A DNA stretch of 64,000 nt from Flavobacterium sp. 83. GTDB taxonomy: Bacteria > Bacteroidota > Bacteroidia > Flavobacteriales > Flavobacteriaceae. The number at the start of each line of letters is the position of its first letter. Position 1 is the stretch's first letter. This document shows, one piece after another, positions 1 through 9,019 of this stretch. The translations under genes and the position numbers were made by a program. The stretch is from contig NZ_JQMS01000001.1 in NCBI RefSeq assembly GCF_000744835.1, positions 2,418,001 through 2,482,000 on the forward strand. The letters are read 5' to 3'. The notes beneath the pieces were generated by a model that worked only from the letters and a program-made list of their open reading frames with translations, was not told the DNA's origin and made no database searches.

Positions 1-1
1 T

Positions 2-2442
2 ATTTACACTGGTTCAGCCCAAACGCCAGCGACGGTTAGTGTGACTGGAGCCAATTTGAATGAAAGTCTAACAGCGAATTATTCGAACAATACCAATGCC
101 GGAACAGCCACAGCAAGTTATGCTTATGCTGGAGATGCCAATCATGAAGCAAGTGCTGACAGTAAAACTTTTGAAATAGGAAAAGCAGCTTCTGCCACAG
201 TGGTAACGATTAACGGTGGTCCGTTTACTTACACCGGTTCAGCCCAAACGCCGGCCACGGTTAGTGTAACGGGAGCCAATTTGAATGAAAGTCTAACAGC
301 GAATTATTCGAACAATACCAATGCAGGAACAGCCACAGCAAGTTATGCTTATGCTGGAGATGCCAATCATGAAGCAAGTGCTGACAGTAAAACTTTTGAA
401 ATAGGAAAAGCAGCTTCTGCCACAGTGGTAACAATCAACGGAGGTCCGTTTACTTACACCGGTTCAGCCCAAACGCCGGCTATGGTTAGTGTAACGGGAG
501 CCAATTTGAATGAAAGTCCAACAGCGAATTATTCGAACAATATTGATGCAGGAACAGCCACAGCAAGTTATACTTATGCTGGAGATGCCAATCACGAAGC
601 AAGTGCAGACAGTAAAACTTTTGAAATAGGAAAAGCTATTTCTACCACAGTGGTAACAATCAACGGAGGTCCTTTCACTTACACCGGTTCAGCCCAAACG
701 CCAGCGACGGTTAGTGTGACTGGAGCGAATTTGAGTACAACTCCAACAGCGAATTATTCGAACAATACCAATGCCGGAACAGCCACAGCAAGTTATGCTT
801 ATGCTGGAGATGCCAATCACGAAGCAAGTGCAGACAGTAAAAATTTTGAAATAGGAAAAGCAGCTTCTGTCACACTGGTAACAATCAACGGAGGTCCGTT
901 TACTTACACTGGTTCAGCCCAAACGCCAGCGACGGTTAGTGTGACTGGAGCGAATTTGAGTACAACTCCAACAGCGAATTATTCAAACAATACCAATGCC
1001 GGAACAGCCACAGCAAGTTATGCTTATGTAGGCGATGCCAATCATGAAGCAAGTTCTGACAGTAAAACTTTTGAAATAGGAAAAGCTATTTCTACTACAA
1101 TGGTAACGATTAACGGAGGTCCATTTACTTACACTGGTTCAGTCCAAACGCCAGCGACGGTTAGTGTGACTGGAGCGAATTTGAGTACAACTCCAACAGC
1201 GGATTATTTGAACAATATTAATGCAGGAACAGCCACAGCAACTTATGCTTATGCCGGAGATGCCAATCATGAAGCAAGTGCAGACAGTAAAAATTTTGAA
1301 ATAGGAAAAGCAGCTTCTGCCACAGTGGTAACGATTAACGGAGGTCCGTTTACTTACACCGGTTCAGCCCAAACTCCGGCTATGGTTAGTGTCACGGGAG
1401 CCAATTTGAGTGAAAGTCAAACAGCGAATTATTCGAACAATACCAATGCAGGAACAGCCACAGCAAGTTATGCTTATGGCGGAGATGCCAATCATGAAGC
1501 AAGTGCAGACAGTAAAACTTTTGAAATAGGAAAAGCAGCTTCTGTCACACTGGTAACAATCAACGGAGGTCCGTTTACTTACACCGGTTCAGCCCAAACG
1601 CCAGCCACGGTTAGTGTGACTGGAGCCAATTTGAATGAAAGTCCAACAGCGAATTATTCGAACAATACCAATGCCGGAACAGCCACAGCAAGTTATGCTT
1701 ATGCTGGAGATGCCAATCATGAAGCAAGTGCTGACAGTAAAACTTTTGAAATAGGAAAAGCAGCTTCTGTCACACTGGTAACAATCAACGGAGGTCCGTT
1801 TACTTACACCGGTTCAGCCCAAACGCCAGCCACGGTTAGTGTGACTGGAGCCAATTTGAATGAAAGTCCAACAGCGAATTATTCGAACAATACCAATGCA
1901 GGAACAGCCACAGCAAGTTATGCTTATGCGGGCGATGCCAATCATGAAGCAAGTGCAGACAGTAAAAATTTTGAAATAGGAAAAGCAGCTTCTGCCACAG
2001 TGGTAACGATTAACGGAGGTCCGTTTACTTACACCGGTTCAGCCCAAACTCCGGCTATGGTTAGTGTCACGGGAGCCAATTTGAATGAAAGTCTAACAGC
2101 GAATTATTCGAACAATACCAACGCAGGAACAGCCACAGCAAGTTATGCTTATGCTGGAGATGCCAATCATGAAGCAAGTGCTGACAGTAAAACTTTTGAA
2201 ATAGGAAAGGCAGCTTCTGCCACAGTGGTAACAATCAACGGAGGTCCATTTACTTACACCGGCTCAGCCCAAACGCCAGCCACGGTTAGTGTGACTGGAG
2301 CGAATTTGAGTACAACTCCAACAGCGAATTATTTGAACAATATTAATGCAGGAACAGCCACAGCAAGTTATGCTTATGTAGGCGATGCCAATCACGAAGC
2401 AAGTGCAGACAGTAAAAATTTTGAAATAGGAAAGGCAGCTTC
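2..2442 (+). repeat. 225-bp tandem coding repeat, about 10.8 copies
   Basis: Matching blocks recur every 225 bp (for example the gtgactggagccaatttgaa block near 41 returns near 266), giving in-frame 75-residue modules. Copies are nearly identical but carry a small set of alternative segments (NESL, NESP, STTP or SESQ; ATV or AMV; KTF or KNF; NTNAG, NINAG or NIDAG) in different combinations, which suggests exchange between copies. The array continues past the left edge of the window, so total copy number is unknown. Confidence 0.95.
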
Positions 2443-4030
2443 AACCGTTAGTGTTTCAGGATTGAATACTTTTGTTTATAACGGGAGTGCACAAGGACCT
2501 TCTTCAGCAATCAAGACAGGTTCAACTGGAGCATTAATTTATAGTTATTTAGGAGTGAGCGGAACTACTTATTCAGCGAGTGTAATACCGCCAACGAATG
2601 TTGGAAGTTATACAGTAACAGCTACCGTTTTAGCAGATGCTAATTACAACGAAGCTAGTTCTAGTTCGTTTGAGTTTATTATTAGTAAAGCTCAACTTGT
2701 AGTATTTGCAGATAATAAATCTAAATATTGTGAGAATTTAACATTAACTGGTGTTATTTCCGGTGTGCAAGGTAGTGATGGTATTACAGTAACCTATGAT
2801 TCGACAGGATTAGCAACTTTATTACCGGGTACTTATCCAATTATCCCAGTTCTTCATGATCCAAACAATAAGTTAAGTAATTATTCGATAACGTCTAGTA
2901 ATGGCGTGTTGACAATAACTATAATTACTGTAAATTTAACTACTATTTCGCCGGTACCGTTTAATACGACATTTTCATTAACAGTAAAAGTACTTCCTGT
3001 TACACCAGGTATATCTGTTACATTCTATCTTGATGGTTTGCCAAAAGGGACTTCTTTAACAAATGCATCCGGAATAGCTACAATTACTATACAAGGATTG
3101 CCTGAAGAGGTTTATGGAGTAAGTGCCATTGCAGGAAATGGATGTGCAATATCTGCCCCAGGTTTTTTACCAGTGTATGATCCAAGTAAAGGTTTTGCTG
3201 CAGGAAATGGTTCTTTTGATTCTCCCATGGGAGCGTATTCTTTTAATACGACTTGTATTGCTAAAGCTAGATTTGGATTTTCTATCAAGTACAAGAAAGG
3301 AAGTACTTTACCACAAGGAGAACTTGATTTTCAATTGAAAAAAAACAAAATGAAATTTGAAAGTACTTCTTTCCAATGGCTTGTAATAGCGGGTAATAAA
3401 TCTCAATTCAAGGGTACAGGTAAAATAAATAATATGGGGACATATAATTTTATAGTAACTGCAATCGATAATGGAACATGTGAGGGAGAAGATGAACATG
3501 ATGGCGATATTGATGATGATAACGATCATCATAATGGCTATGATAAGGACGAAAATCATAATGGTTATCATAGAGATGGTAAAAAATGTAATGATAAAAA
3601 GTGTCTAATCCCAGATCAATTTAGAATTGTAATTACAACTTCAGCAGGAATTGTGGTTTATGATAATCAAATGGGTATGTCTCAAGATGGATATGCGGCT
3701 TCAAATATTACGCGCGGCTCTATCGAGATTAATGACACTAAGATTACTACTAAAATTGTTAAAAACAAGGTTGAAAAGATTGAAGCGCTATCGTTTTTGC
3801 CAAAAGTATATCCGAATCCTTCTAACAATCAGTTTACCATCGAAGTGAAAAGTGGTAGTGTTTCAAAAGTAGAAGTAGTGGTTTATGATTTGATAGGAAG
3901 AATAATAAAACAAATTCAAGTAAACGACGGACAGGAAATTAATTTTGGTGAAGAGTTGCCATTTGGAACTTATCTTGCAATAATTAGTCAAGGGAGTAAT
4001 CAAAAAACAGTGAAACTAATAAAACAATAA
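2..4030 (+). CDS. T9SS-secreted MBG/Ig-like repeat protein (5' end outside window)
   Basis: The frame is open from the first complete codon, so the real start and signal peptide lie upstream; 1342 codons are visible. Seen: eleven copies (first one partial) of a 75-residue beta-rich module containing GGPFTYTGSAQTP and YAYAGDANHEASADS, then one diverged module of the same type (VYNGSAQGPSSA, DANYNEASSSSFEF), then less repetitive Ig-like segments, an Asp/His-rich stretch at 3478-3605, and a C-terminal domain of about 70 residues opening with LPKVYPNPSNNQF and ending KTVKLIKQ. Known: that last domain is the type A sorting signal of the Bacteroidota type IX secretion system, and the modules resemble MBG-type extracellular repeats. 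Inferred role: a large surface or secreted adhesin-like protein. No catalytic domain is visible. It is followed by its own terminator. Confidence 0.9.
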   Translation: MYTGSAQTPATVSVTGANLNESLTANYSNNTNAGTATASYAYAGDANHEASADSKTFEIGKAASATVVTINGGPFTYTGSAQTPATVSVTGANLNESLTANYSNNTNAGTATASYAYAGDANHEASADSKTFEIGKAASATVVTINGGPFTYTGSAQTPAMVSVTGANLNESPTANYSNNIDAGTATASYTYAGDANHEASADSKTFEIGKAISTTVVTINGGPFTYTGSAQTPATVSVTGANLSTTPTANYSNNTNAGTATASYAYAGDANHEASADSKNFEIGKAASVTLVTINGGPFTYTGSAQTPATVSVTGANLSTTPTANYSNNTNAGTATASYAYVGDANHEASSDSKTFEIGKAISTTMVTINGGPFTYTGSVQTPATVSVTGANLSTTPTADYLNNINAGTATATYAYAGDANHEASADSKNFEIGKAASATVVTINGGPFTYTGSAQTPAMVSVTGANLSESQTANYSNNTNAGTATASYAYGGDANHEASADSKTFEIGKAASVTLVTINGGPFTYTGSAQTPATVSVTGANLNESPTANYSNNTNAGTATASYAYAGDANHEASADSKTFEIGKAASVTLVTINGGPFTYTGSAQTPATVSVTGANLNESPTANYSNNTNAGTATASYAYAGDANHEASADSKNFEIGKAASATVVTINGGPFTYTGSAQTPAMVSVTGANLNESLTANYSNNTNAGTATASYAYAGDANHEASADSKTFEIGKAASATVVTINGGPFTYTGSAQTPATVSVTGANLSTTPTANYLNNINAGTATASYAYVGDANHEASADSKNFEIGKAASTVSVSGLNTFVYNGSAQGPSSAIKTGSTGALIYSYLGVSGTTYSASVIPPTNVGSYTVTATVLADANYNEASSSSFEFIISKAQLVVFADNKSKYCENLTLTGVISGVQGSDGITVTYDSTGLATLLPGTYPIIPVLHDPNNKLSNYSITSSNGVLTITIITVNLTTISPVPFNTTFSLTVKVLPVTPGISVTFYLDGLPKGTSLTNASGIATITIQGLPEEVYGVSAIAGNGCAISAPGFLPVYDPSKGFAAGNGSFDSPMGAYSFNTTCIAKARFGFSIKYKKGSTLPQGELDFQLKKNKMKFESTSFQWLVIAGNKSQFKGTGKINNMGTYNFIVTAIDNGTCEGEDEHDGDIDDDNDHHNGYDKDENHNGYHRDGKKCNDKKCLIPDQFRIVITTSAGIVVYDNQMGMSQDGYAASNITRGSIEINDTKITTKIVKNKVEKIEALSFLPKVYPNPSNNQFTIEVKSGSVSKVEVVVYDLIGRIIKQIQVNDGQEINFGEELPFGTYLAIISQGSNQKTVKLIKQ

Positions 4031-4056
4031 AGTTTATTTCTAGAGGCATTTTAACT

Positions 4057-4092
4057 AACTCCATTTCAATTTTATTGGGATGGAGTTTTTAT
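4057..4092 (+). terminator. Rho-independent terminator after the repeat protein
   Basis: A 14-bp stem with two G-T wobbles (left arm 4057-4070, right arm 4074-4087 region, core AACTCCAT/ATGGAGTT) is followed by a run of T, 27 bases after the stop of the repeat-protein gene. Confidence 0.7.
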
Positions 4093-4322
4093 ATCATTTA
4101 GATTGATTGTCTTAGTTCTGTTATGAGAATAAATAGAAATTTTGTTTGCCCATACTGACTGTAGCGTAATTAATTGTAGCAATTCATTTTATTTGTGCAA
4201 TGATGTGGATCTATAAAATAAAAATTAAGGATGTCGGCAAATTTTATATAAGTACATTTTATTGCAGTATTTTTCTTTTAAGGTATAGACTTAATTTATT
4301 GTAAACTGAATTGAAGCAAAAA

Positions 4323-4356
4323 AAAACACTCTGAAAATTCATTTTCAGAGTGTTTT
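4323..4356 (-). terminator. Terminator after amt
   Basis: Perfect 15-bp inverted repeat (AAAACACTCTGAAAA and its complement) with a 4-base loop. It is rich in A on one side and T on the other, so it can act in both directions; it lies just past the stop of the ammonium transporter gene. Confidence 0.85.
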
Positions 4357-4376
4357 AATTAATTTATAAAAGTGAT

Positions 4377-5702
4377 TTATAAGTATTCTCCGTGTTGAGA
4401 AATATCTAAACCTAATTCTTCTTTTTCTTCAGAAACTCTTAAAGGAGTAATTTTATTTACAATAAAGAAAAGGAAATACGATACAGAAAATGCAAATACT
4501 GAAACAAGAACTAATGCTTTTAATTGAATTAAAAACAAAGTAGCATCACCAAAAATTAAACCTTGGTTGTCTCCTACAATCGCATTTACAGATTTTGAAG
4601 CAAATACACCAGTTAAAAGCATACCTACCATACCTCCAACACCGTGACAAGCAAATACATCTAAAGCATCATCAATTTTTCCTTTAGGGAATTTACTTAC
4701 TACAAGGTTACTTACAATACTAGCAATAATACCAATTGCTATAGCATGAGGAATACTTACGAATCCTGCAGCAGGTGTTATAGCTACTAAACCTACAACA
4801 GCCCCAATACAAGCTCCCATTGCAGAAAGTTTGTGTCCAAGAATTTTGTCAAGAAATACCCAACCCATTGCAGCAGCAGCAGCAGCAACTGTAGTAGTTC
4901 CTAAAGCTTGAGCAGCAAGACTTCCAGCTCCTACAGCAGATCCAGCATTGAAACCGAACCAGCCGAACCATAATAAACCTGTTCCTAATAATACATAAGT
5001 AATACGAGCAGGATTTGATTTTTGTACTTTTCTTTTTCCTAAGAACATTGCTCCAGCAAGAGCAGCCCATCCAGCACTCATGTGTACAACAGTTCCACCG
5101 GCAAAATCTAATACACCCCATCCGAAGAATAATCCATCAGGATGCCATGTCATGTGACATAATGGAGCATAAACAAATAGTATGAATAATACCATGAATA
5201 ATAAGTATGCCCAGAAACGAACACGTTCTGCAAAAGCTCCAGTAATTAAGGCTGGTGTAATAATTGCAAATTTAGCTTGAAATAAAGCAAACAAAATCAT
5301 TGGAATCGTTGGAGCTAATTCCCAAGCAGTATTAGCACTTACTCCCTGAAAAAATAAGTTTGGCATAGGGTCACCTATAAATCCACCTATTGATGGTCCA
5401 AAACATAATCCAAATCCAACAACAACCCATAATACGGTAACTATAACCATAGCCATGAAACTTTGTAATACAGTACTAATGACATTCTTTTTGCCAACCA
5501 TTCCGCCATAAAAGAATCCAAGTCCTGGAGTCATTAATAATACTAGAGCAGTAGCAACTATCATCCAAGCAGTATCACCGGTATCTAATTTTAATGCTAC
5601 AACGTGTGCACCCAGTGTTGAAGATTCAGTAAAAAGATGAATTGAAAAAATGGATAATACTAGAATTGTGATCAATATCACACTTAAAATAATCTTTCGC
5701 AT
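4377..5702 (-). CDS. amt: Ammonium transporter (Amt family)
   Basis: Integral inner-membrane channel for uptake of ammonium. Seen: an N-terminal hydrophobic segment followed by about eleven membrane helices; the family blocks FFYGGMVGKKNV, DFAGGTVVHMSAG and ACHGVGGMVG, the last two carrying the twin histidines of the conduction pore. The end (GLDISQHGEYL) is a usual Amt tail. I chose the ATG at 5702 (MRKIILSV, signal-like). An in-frame ATG 39 bases upstream, preceded by a GGGGGT block, would add 13 residues. Length of 441 residues fits the family. No glnB (PII) gene, its common partner, is adjacent, so any PII control would have to come from elsewhere in the genome. Confidence 0.95.
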   Translation of the reverse strand: MRKIILSVILITILVLSIFSIHLFTESSTLGAHVVALKLDTGDTAWMIVATALVLLMTPGLGFFYGGMVGKKNVISTVLQSFMAMVIVTVLWVVVGFGLCFGPSIGGFIGDPMPNLFFQGVSANTAWELAPTIPMILFALFQAKFAIITPALITGAFAERVRFWAYLLFMVLFILFVYAPLCHMTWHPDGLFFGWGVLDFAGGTVVHMSAGWAALAGAMFLGKRKVQKSNPARITYVLLGTGLLWFGWFGFNAGSAVGAGSLAAQALGTTTVAAAAAAMGWVFLDKILGHKLSAMGACIGAVVGLVAITPAAGFVSIPHAIAIGIIASIVSNLVVSKFPKGKIDDALDVFACHGVGGMVGMLLTGVFASKSVNAIVGDNQGLIFGDATLFLIQLKALVLVSVFAFSVSYFLFFIVNKITPLRVSEEKEELGLDISQHGEYL

Positions 5703-6061
5703 AGTTTTTAGTTTTAAATTTCGATAAAAATATAAAATCATTTTAAACCCCCTATAAAAAAAGAGTATATTATTTTATTTTTATTAATTTTTCATTTTAC
5801 CCCCTTATATTTTATGGGTATATGATAATAAAAGAATAAAATTAATGATTTATTAATGCTGGTTTTCTAAAAAATTGAATGTTTTAAAAATTATTAATAT
5901 TTTCATAATATATTATTGGTTTTTTAATATTGTGACGATTATTTGTTTATTATCATGCTAATATAGGCTATTTAGTAATGAAAATGTTAAAATTAGTGTT
6001 ATACGAAAGCGCCTGATACAATCATTATATCAGGCGCTTTTTTACAAATCTTAGGATGTTA
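5703..6061. other. Amt upstream region with a direct repeat, no gene seen
   Basis: On the minus strand, upstream of amt, two copies of a TATA(A)GGGGGT..AAAATG block lie 54 bp apart (plus-strand 5739-5756 and 5793-5809). The rest, to the hairpin at 6006-6043, is very AT-rich and holds no gene I can support. The repeats may be regulatory, but nothing in the sequence identifies the factor. Confidence 0.45.
6006..6043 (-). terminator. Terminator hairpin after PH-domain gene
   Basis: Perfect 13-bp stem (AAAGCGCCTGATA, 6006-6018, with 6028-6040) and a 9-base loop, placed 19 bases past the stop of the minus-strand gene at 6062. The T run is better on the plus strand, so it may be bidirectional. Confidence 0.7.
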
Positions 6062-6439
6062 CTACTTTAAGGTATGCAGGCTTAAAATTTTATAAACCTC
6101 ATTGATATTGTTTCCTCCTTTTCCAAATTGTTTTGAGATGGGAGTATCTTCACCCTTTAACCAAATTTTTAATTCAGCATCCATATCCAGTATACCAGCG
6201 CTTTCTTTTGAAAACTTTTTTATACTTGAATAAGGAATTGACATATAGTCGACTTTAGTTCCAACTAATTGTTTCTCTACTAGAATCAGTCTTTTATTGG
6301 TAAAAATAAACATGTCTTTAATGACTTTATATGCTTTCTCGATTATTTCACCATCAATTAAAATAGGTTCAAATTCTTTTGAAACGTTTTCGATAGTAAC
6401 TTCTGATGCGTTGCCTAAAATGGCATTAAATAGTCCCAT
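6062..6439 (-). CDS. Small bacterial PH-domain protein
   Basis: A 125-residue soluble protein starting MGLFNAILGNASE. The central pattern KVIKDMFIFTNKRLILVEKQ followed by VDYMSIPYSSIKKFSKES is that of the bacterial pleckstrin-homology-like domain (bPH, PF08000 type), usually an oligomeric ring-forming domain of unknown cellular role. An in-frame upstream ATG (6466) would add nine lysine-rich residues; I prefer the MGLF start because family members begin this way. It is monocistronic, divergent from yifB, and ends in its own hairpin. No ligand or pathway can be inferred from context. Confidence 0.8.
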   Translation of the reverse strand: MGLFNAILGNASEVTIENVSKEFEPILIDGEIIEKAYKVIKDMFIFTNKRLILVEKQLVGTKVDYMSIPYSSIKKFSKESAGILDMDAELKIWLKGEDTPISKQFGKGGNNINEVYKILSLHTLK

Positions 6440-6531
6440 AATTTTTTTTGATTTATAATTTTTCAAAAATAAATTAAATTACGTACCATTAATGCCAATA
6501 TTTTACTAATTTTCATACAAAATTAACACGT

Positions 6532-8067
6532 ATGCTAGTTAAAGTTTTTGGAAGTGCCGTTTTTGGAGTCGAAGCCACAACGATTACCGTCGAAGTAAAT
6601 ATTGATAAAGGTATTGGATATCATTTAGTAGGATTGCCTGATAATGCTATAAAAGAAAGCAGTTATCGAATTGCGGCAGCGCTTAAAAATAATGGGTACG
6701 CCATGCCCGGAAAAAAAATCACCATCAATATGGCTCCCGCTGATTTGCGCAAAGAAGGCTCTGCGTATGACTTGACTTTAACTATCGGAATTTTGGTGGC
6801 ATCTGGACAAATCAATGCCGAGGACGTTGATAAATACATCATTATGGGAGAACTTTCCCTTGACGGCAGCCTTCAACCGATACGTGGTGCTTTGCCAATT
6901 GCGATAAAAGCCAAAGAAGAAGGTTTTAAAGGTTTTTTTCTTCCAAAGCAAAATGTGAAAGAAGCCGCAATTGTTGCCGGATTGGATGTGTATGGAGTTG
7001 AAAATGTGCAGGAAGTAATTGATTTTCTTGAAGGAAAAGGAACGCTGGAGCCAACAACAATTGACACGAGAGCCGAATTTTATAAAACCTTAGATTTTCC
7101 TGAATTCGATTTCTCGGATGTCAAAGGACAGGAAAGCATCAAGCGTTGTATGGAAATAGCGGCTGCTGGAGGACATAATATTATCTTGATTGGCCCGCCA
7201 GGAGCCGGAAAAACAATGTTAGCCAAGCGTTTACCCAGTATTTTGCCGCCCATGACGTTGCGTGAAGCGTTAGAAACAACTAAAATTCATAGTGTTGCAG
7301 GAAAACTAAAGGAAGTAGGTTTAATGAATCAACGTCCGTTTCGCAGTCCACACCATACAATTTCAAATGTCGCTTTAGTGGGCGGTGGAAGTTATCCGCA
7401 GCCAGGCGAAATTTCGATGGCGCACAATGGCGTTTTGTTTCTGGATGAATTGCCAGAATTCAAACGTGATGTTTTGGAAGTGATGCGTCAACCTTTGGAA
7501 GATAGAGAAGTGACGATTTCTAGAGCTAAATTTACGGTTACTTATCCGTCCTCGTTTATGCTGGTGGCAAGTATGAATCCGAGTCCGAGTGGTTTCTTCA
7601 ACGATCCGGATTCGCCACAAACTTCATCGCCACACGAAATGCAACGGTATTTGAGTAAAATCTCGGGACCTTTATTAGATAGAATTGACATTCATATCGA
7701 AGTGACTCCTGTTCCTTTCGACAAATTATCCGAAGATCAAAAAGCAGAAAGCAGTGTTGATATTCGGAAAAGAGTGACTGCAGCACGAGAAATTCAAACC
7801 GAACGCTTTGAGCAAATGGAAAACATTCATTACAATGCCCAAATGAATACCAAACACATTCGGGAATATTGCGCTTTGGACGATGTTTCCAAGCAATTAT
7901 TGAAAACCGCCATGGAGCGATTGAATTTATCTGCTAGGGCCTACGATAGGATTTTGAAGGTAGCACGCACGATAGCCGACTTAGATGCTGCGCCAACAGT
8001 CGTTTCGTCTCATATTGCCGAAGCGATTCAATATCGAAGTTTGGATCGTGATGGTTGGTTGGGTTAA
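6532..8067 (+). CDS. yifB: YifB/ComM-family Mg-chelatase-like AAA+ ATPase
   Basis: A 511-residue cytoplasmic protein with the full family architecture. The N-terminal Lon-substrate-like domain (residues 1-170; VEVNIDKGIGYHLVGLPD) precedes an AAA+ core with Walker A GPPGAGKTMLAKR (about residue 220), Walker B LFLDELPEF (about 305) and a sensor region VASMNPSPSG. The C-terminal Mg-chelatase lid has LSARAYDRILKVARTIADLD. The ComM branch of this family is a hexameric helicase that promotes branch migration during natural transformation; whether that applies here cannot be told from sequence. It is a single gene, and its 3' side runs into repeat-rich DNA. Confidence 0.93.
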   Translation: MLVKVFGSAVFGVEATTITVEVNIDKGIGYHLVGLPDNAIKESSYRIAAALKNNGYAMPGKKITINMAPADLRKEGSAYDLTLTIGILVASGQINAEDVDKYIIMGELSLDGSLQPIRGALPIAIKAKEEGFKGFFLPKQNVKEAAIVAGLDVYGVENVQEVIDFLEGKGTLEPTTIDTRAEFYKTLDFPEFDFSDVKGQESIKRCMEIAAAGGHNIILIGPPGAGKTMLAKRLPSILPPMTLREALETTKIHSVAGKLKEVGLMNQRPFRSPHHTISNVALVGGGSYPQPGEISMAHNGVLFLDELPEFKRDVLEVMRQPLEDREVTISRAKFTVTYPSSFMLVASMNPSPSGFFNDPDSPQTSSPHEMQRYLSKISGPLLDRIDIHIEVTPVPFDKLSEDQKAESSVDIRKRVTAAREIQTERFEQMENIHYNAQMNTKHIREYCALDDVSKQLLKTAMERLNLSARAYDRILKVARTIADLDAAPTVVSSHIAEAIQYRSLDRDGWLG

Positions 8068-8169
8068 AACAGATTTCAGATTCTTGATTTCAGATGTTTC
8101 ACGGCTGCAAAATTGAGAATACGCTCGCGCTGGAGGAGAAAAAAGAAAAGACAGAAATAAATAAGTCAA

Positions 8170-8200
8170 AAAAGAGATTTCGAGAGAAATCTCTTTTATT
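8170..8200 (+). terminator. Hairpin between yifB and truC copy 1
   Basis: An 11-bp stem AAAAGAGATTT / AAATCTCTTTT with a 6-base loop (8181-8186) is followed by TTTTATTTTT. It resembles a terminator for yifB readthrough. The same hairpin lies before truC copy 2 at 9460-9490. Confidence 0.6.
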
Positions 8201-8204
8201 TTTG
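8197..8204 (+). promoter_or_regulatory. Candidate -7 box of truC copy 1
   Basis: TATTTTTG matches the Bacteroidota -7 consensus TAnnTTTG exactly and ends 4 bases before the ATG, so transcription would start at or very near the start codon. No clear -33 TTTG is visible. Confidence 0.45.
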
Positions 8205-8208
8205 CCAA

Positions 8209-8907
8209 ATGTTAGAAATTCTGTACAAAGACGAATATATTATTGCAATTAATAAACCAAGTGGATTGTTAGTCCATAAATCGTTTTATGCGCGCGATGC
8301 AAAAGTTTATGCGATTCAAGAATTGAGAAATCAAATAGGAGGGCAACACGTTTATCCTATTCATCGGTTAGATCGCAAAACATCTGGTGTCTTGTTATTT
8401 GCGTTGGACAAGGATGTTTTAAAAATTATGAATGATCGTTTTGCCACACGCGAAGTCGAAAAAAAATATTTAGCAATTTTACGTGGTTGGTCACCCGAAG
8501 AACTAACGATTGATTATGATTTAACCAATGATGATGGCATTATACAAAATGCAATAACCTACTTTCATCGATTGCAAACTACCGAAATTGAGTTAGAATT
8601 TAACAATAAACCTACGTCACGATATTGTTTGGTAGAAGCGATTCCTGAAACGGGACGGATGCATCAATTACGAAAACATTTCAAACATATTTTTCATCCC
8701 ATTTTAGGAAGTCGGCCACATGGTTGTAACAAACAAAATAAATTATGGTTGGAGCATTTTGAAGTGAAAGGAATGATGCTTCATGCACATCAGTTAATTT
8801 TTAATCATCCCATAACAAATGAACCACTTATCTTGAATGCAAAGATTAATGAAGAGTTTAGCAGAGTAGGTACTATTCTTAATCTGGATTTGAATACGTA
8901 TGAATAG
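8209..8907 (+). CDS. truC: TruC-like tRNA pseudouridine synthase, copy 1
   Basis: RluA-superfamily enzyme of 232 residues that would isomerise a tRNA uridine to pseudouridine (position 65 in the characterised E. coli TruC). Seen: the start MLEILYKDEYIIAINKPSGLLVHKS typical of TruC, the catalytic motif HRLDRKTSG (catalytic Asp at about residue 55), and a C-terminal ETGRMHQLRKHFKHI substrate-binding block. There is no S4 domain, as expected for TruC. It differs from copy 2 by 15 bases, all in the first 480 bases, with only three amino-acid changes (K to Q, D to E, I to T). Both copies look intact and constrained. Copy 1 is separated from yifB by a hairpin and probably has its own promoter. Confidence 0.9.
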   Translation: MLEILYKDEYIIAINKPSGLLVHKSFYARDAKVYAIQELRNQIGGQHVYPIHRLDRKTSGVLLFALDKDVLKIMNDRFATREVEKKYLAILRGWSPEELTIDYDLTNDDGIIQNAITYFHRLQTTEIELEFNNKPTSRYCLVEAIPETGRMHQLRKHFKHIFHPILGSRPHGCNKQNKLWLEHFEVKGMMLHAHQLIFNHPITNEPLILNAKINEEFSRVGTILNLDLNTYE

Positions 8908-9019
8908 CATACTGCTTTGTAAAGTAATGCTTTAAATTATTGTTGTTTTTGGAATCAACAGTTTTCAGTATAAAGAGGAGTAGATTTCAGATTTTTGATT
9001 AATTCTTGAGATATTTACG

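Larger units (their letters stand above)
4031..4376. other. 346-bp gene-free stretch between convergent genes
   Basis: Contains the two terminators listed separately (4057-4092 and 4323-4356). The AT-rich stretch between them shows no open frame of interest, RNA gene or repeat that I can recognise. Confidence 0.6.

Noticed and set aside
2-2442. 225-bp periodic array as a possible CRISPR
   Set aside because: The period is far too long, there are no spacers, and the whole array is one in-frame coding repeat.
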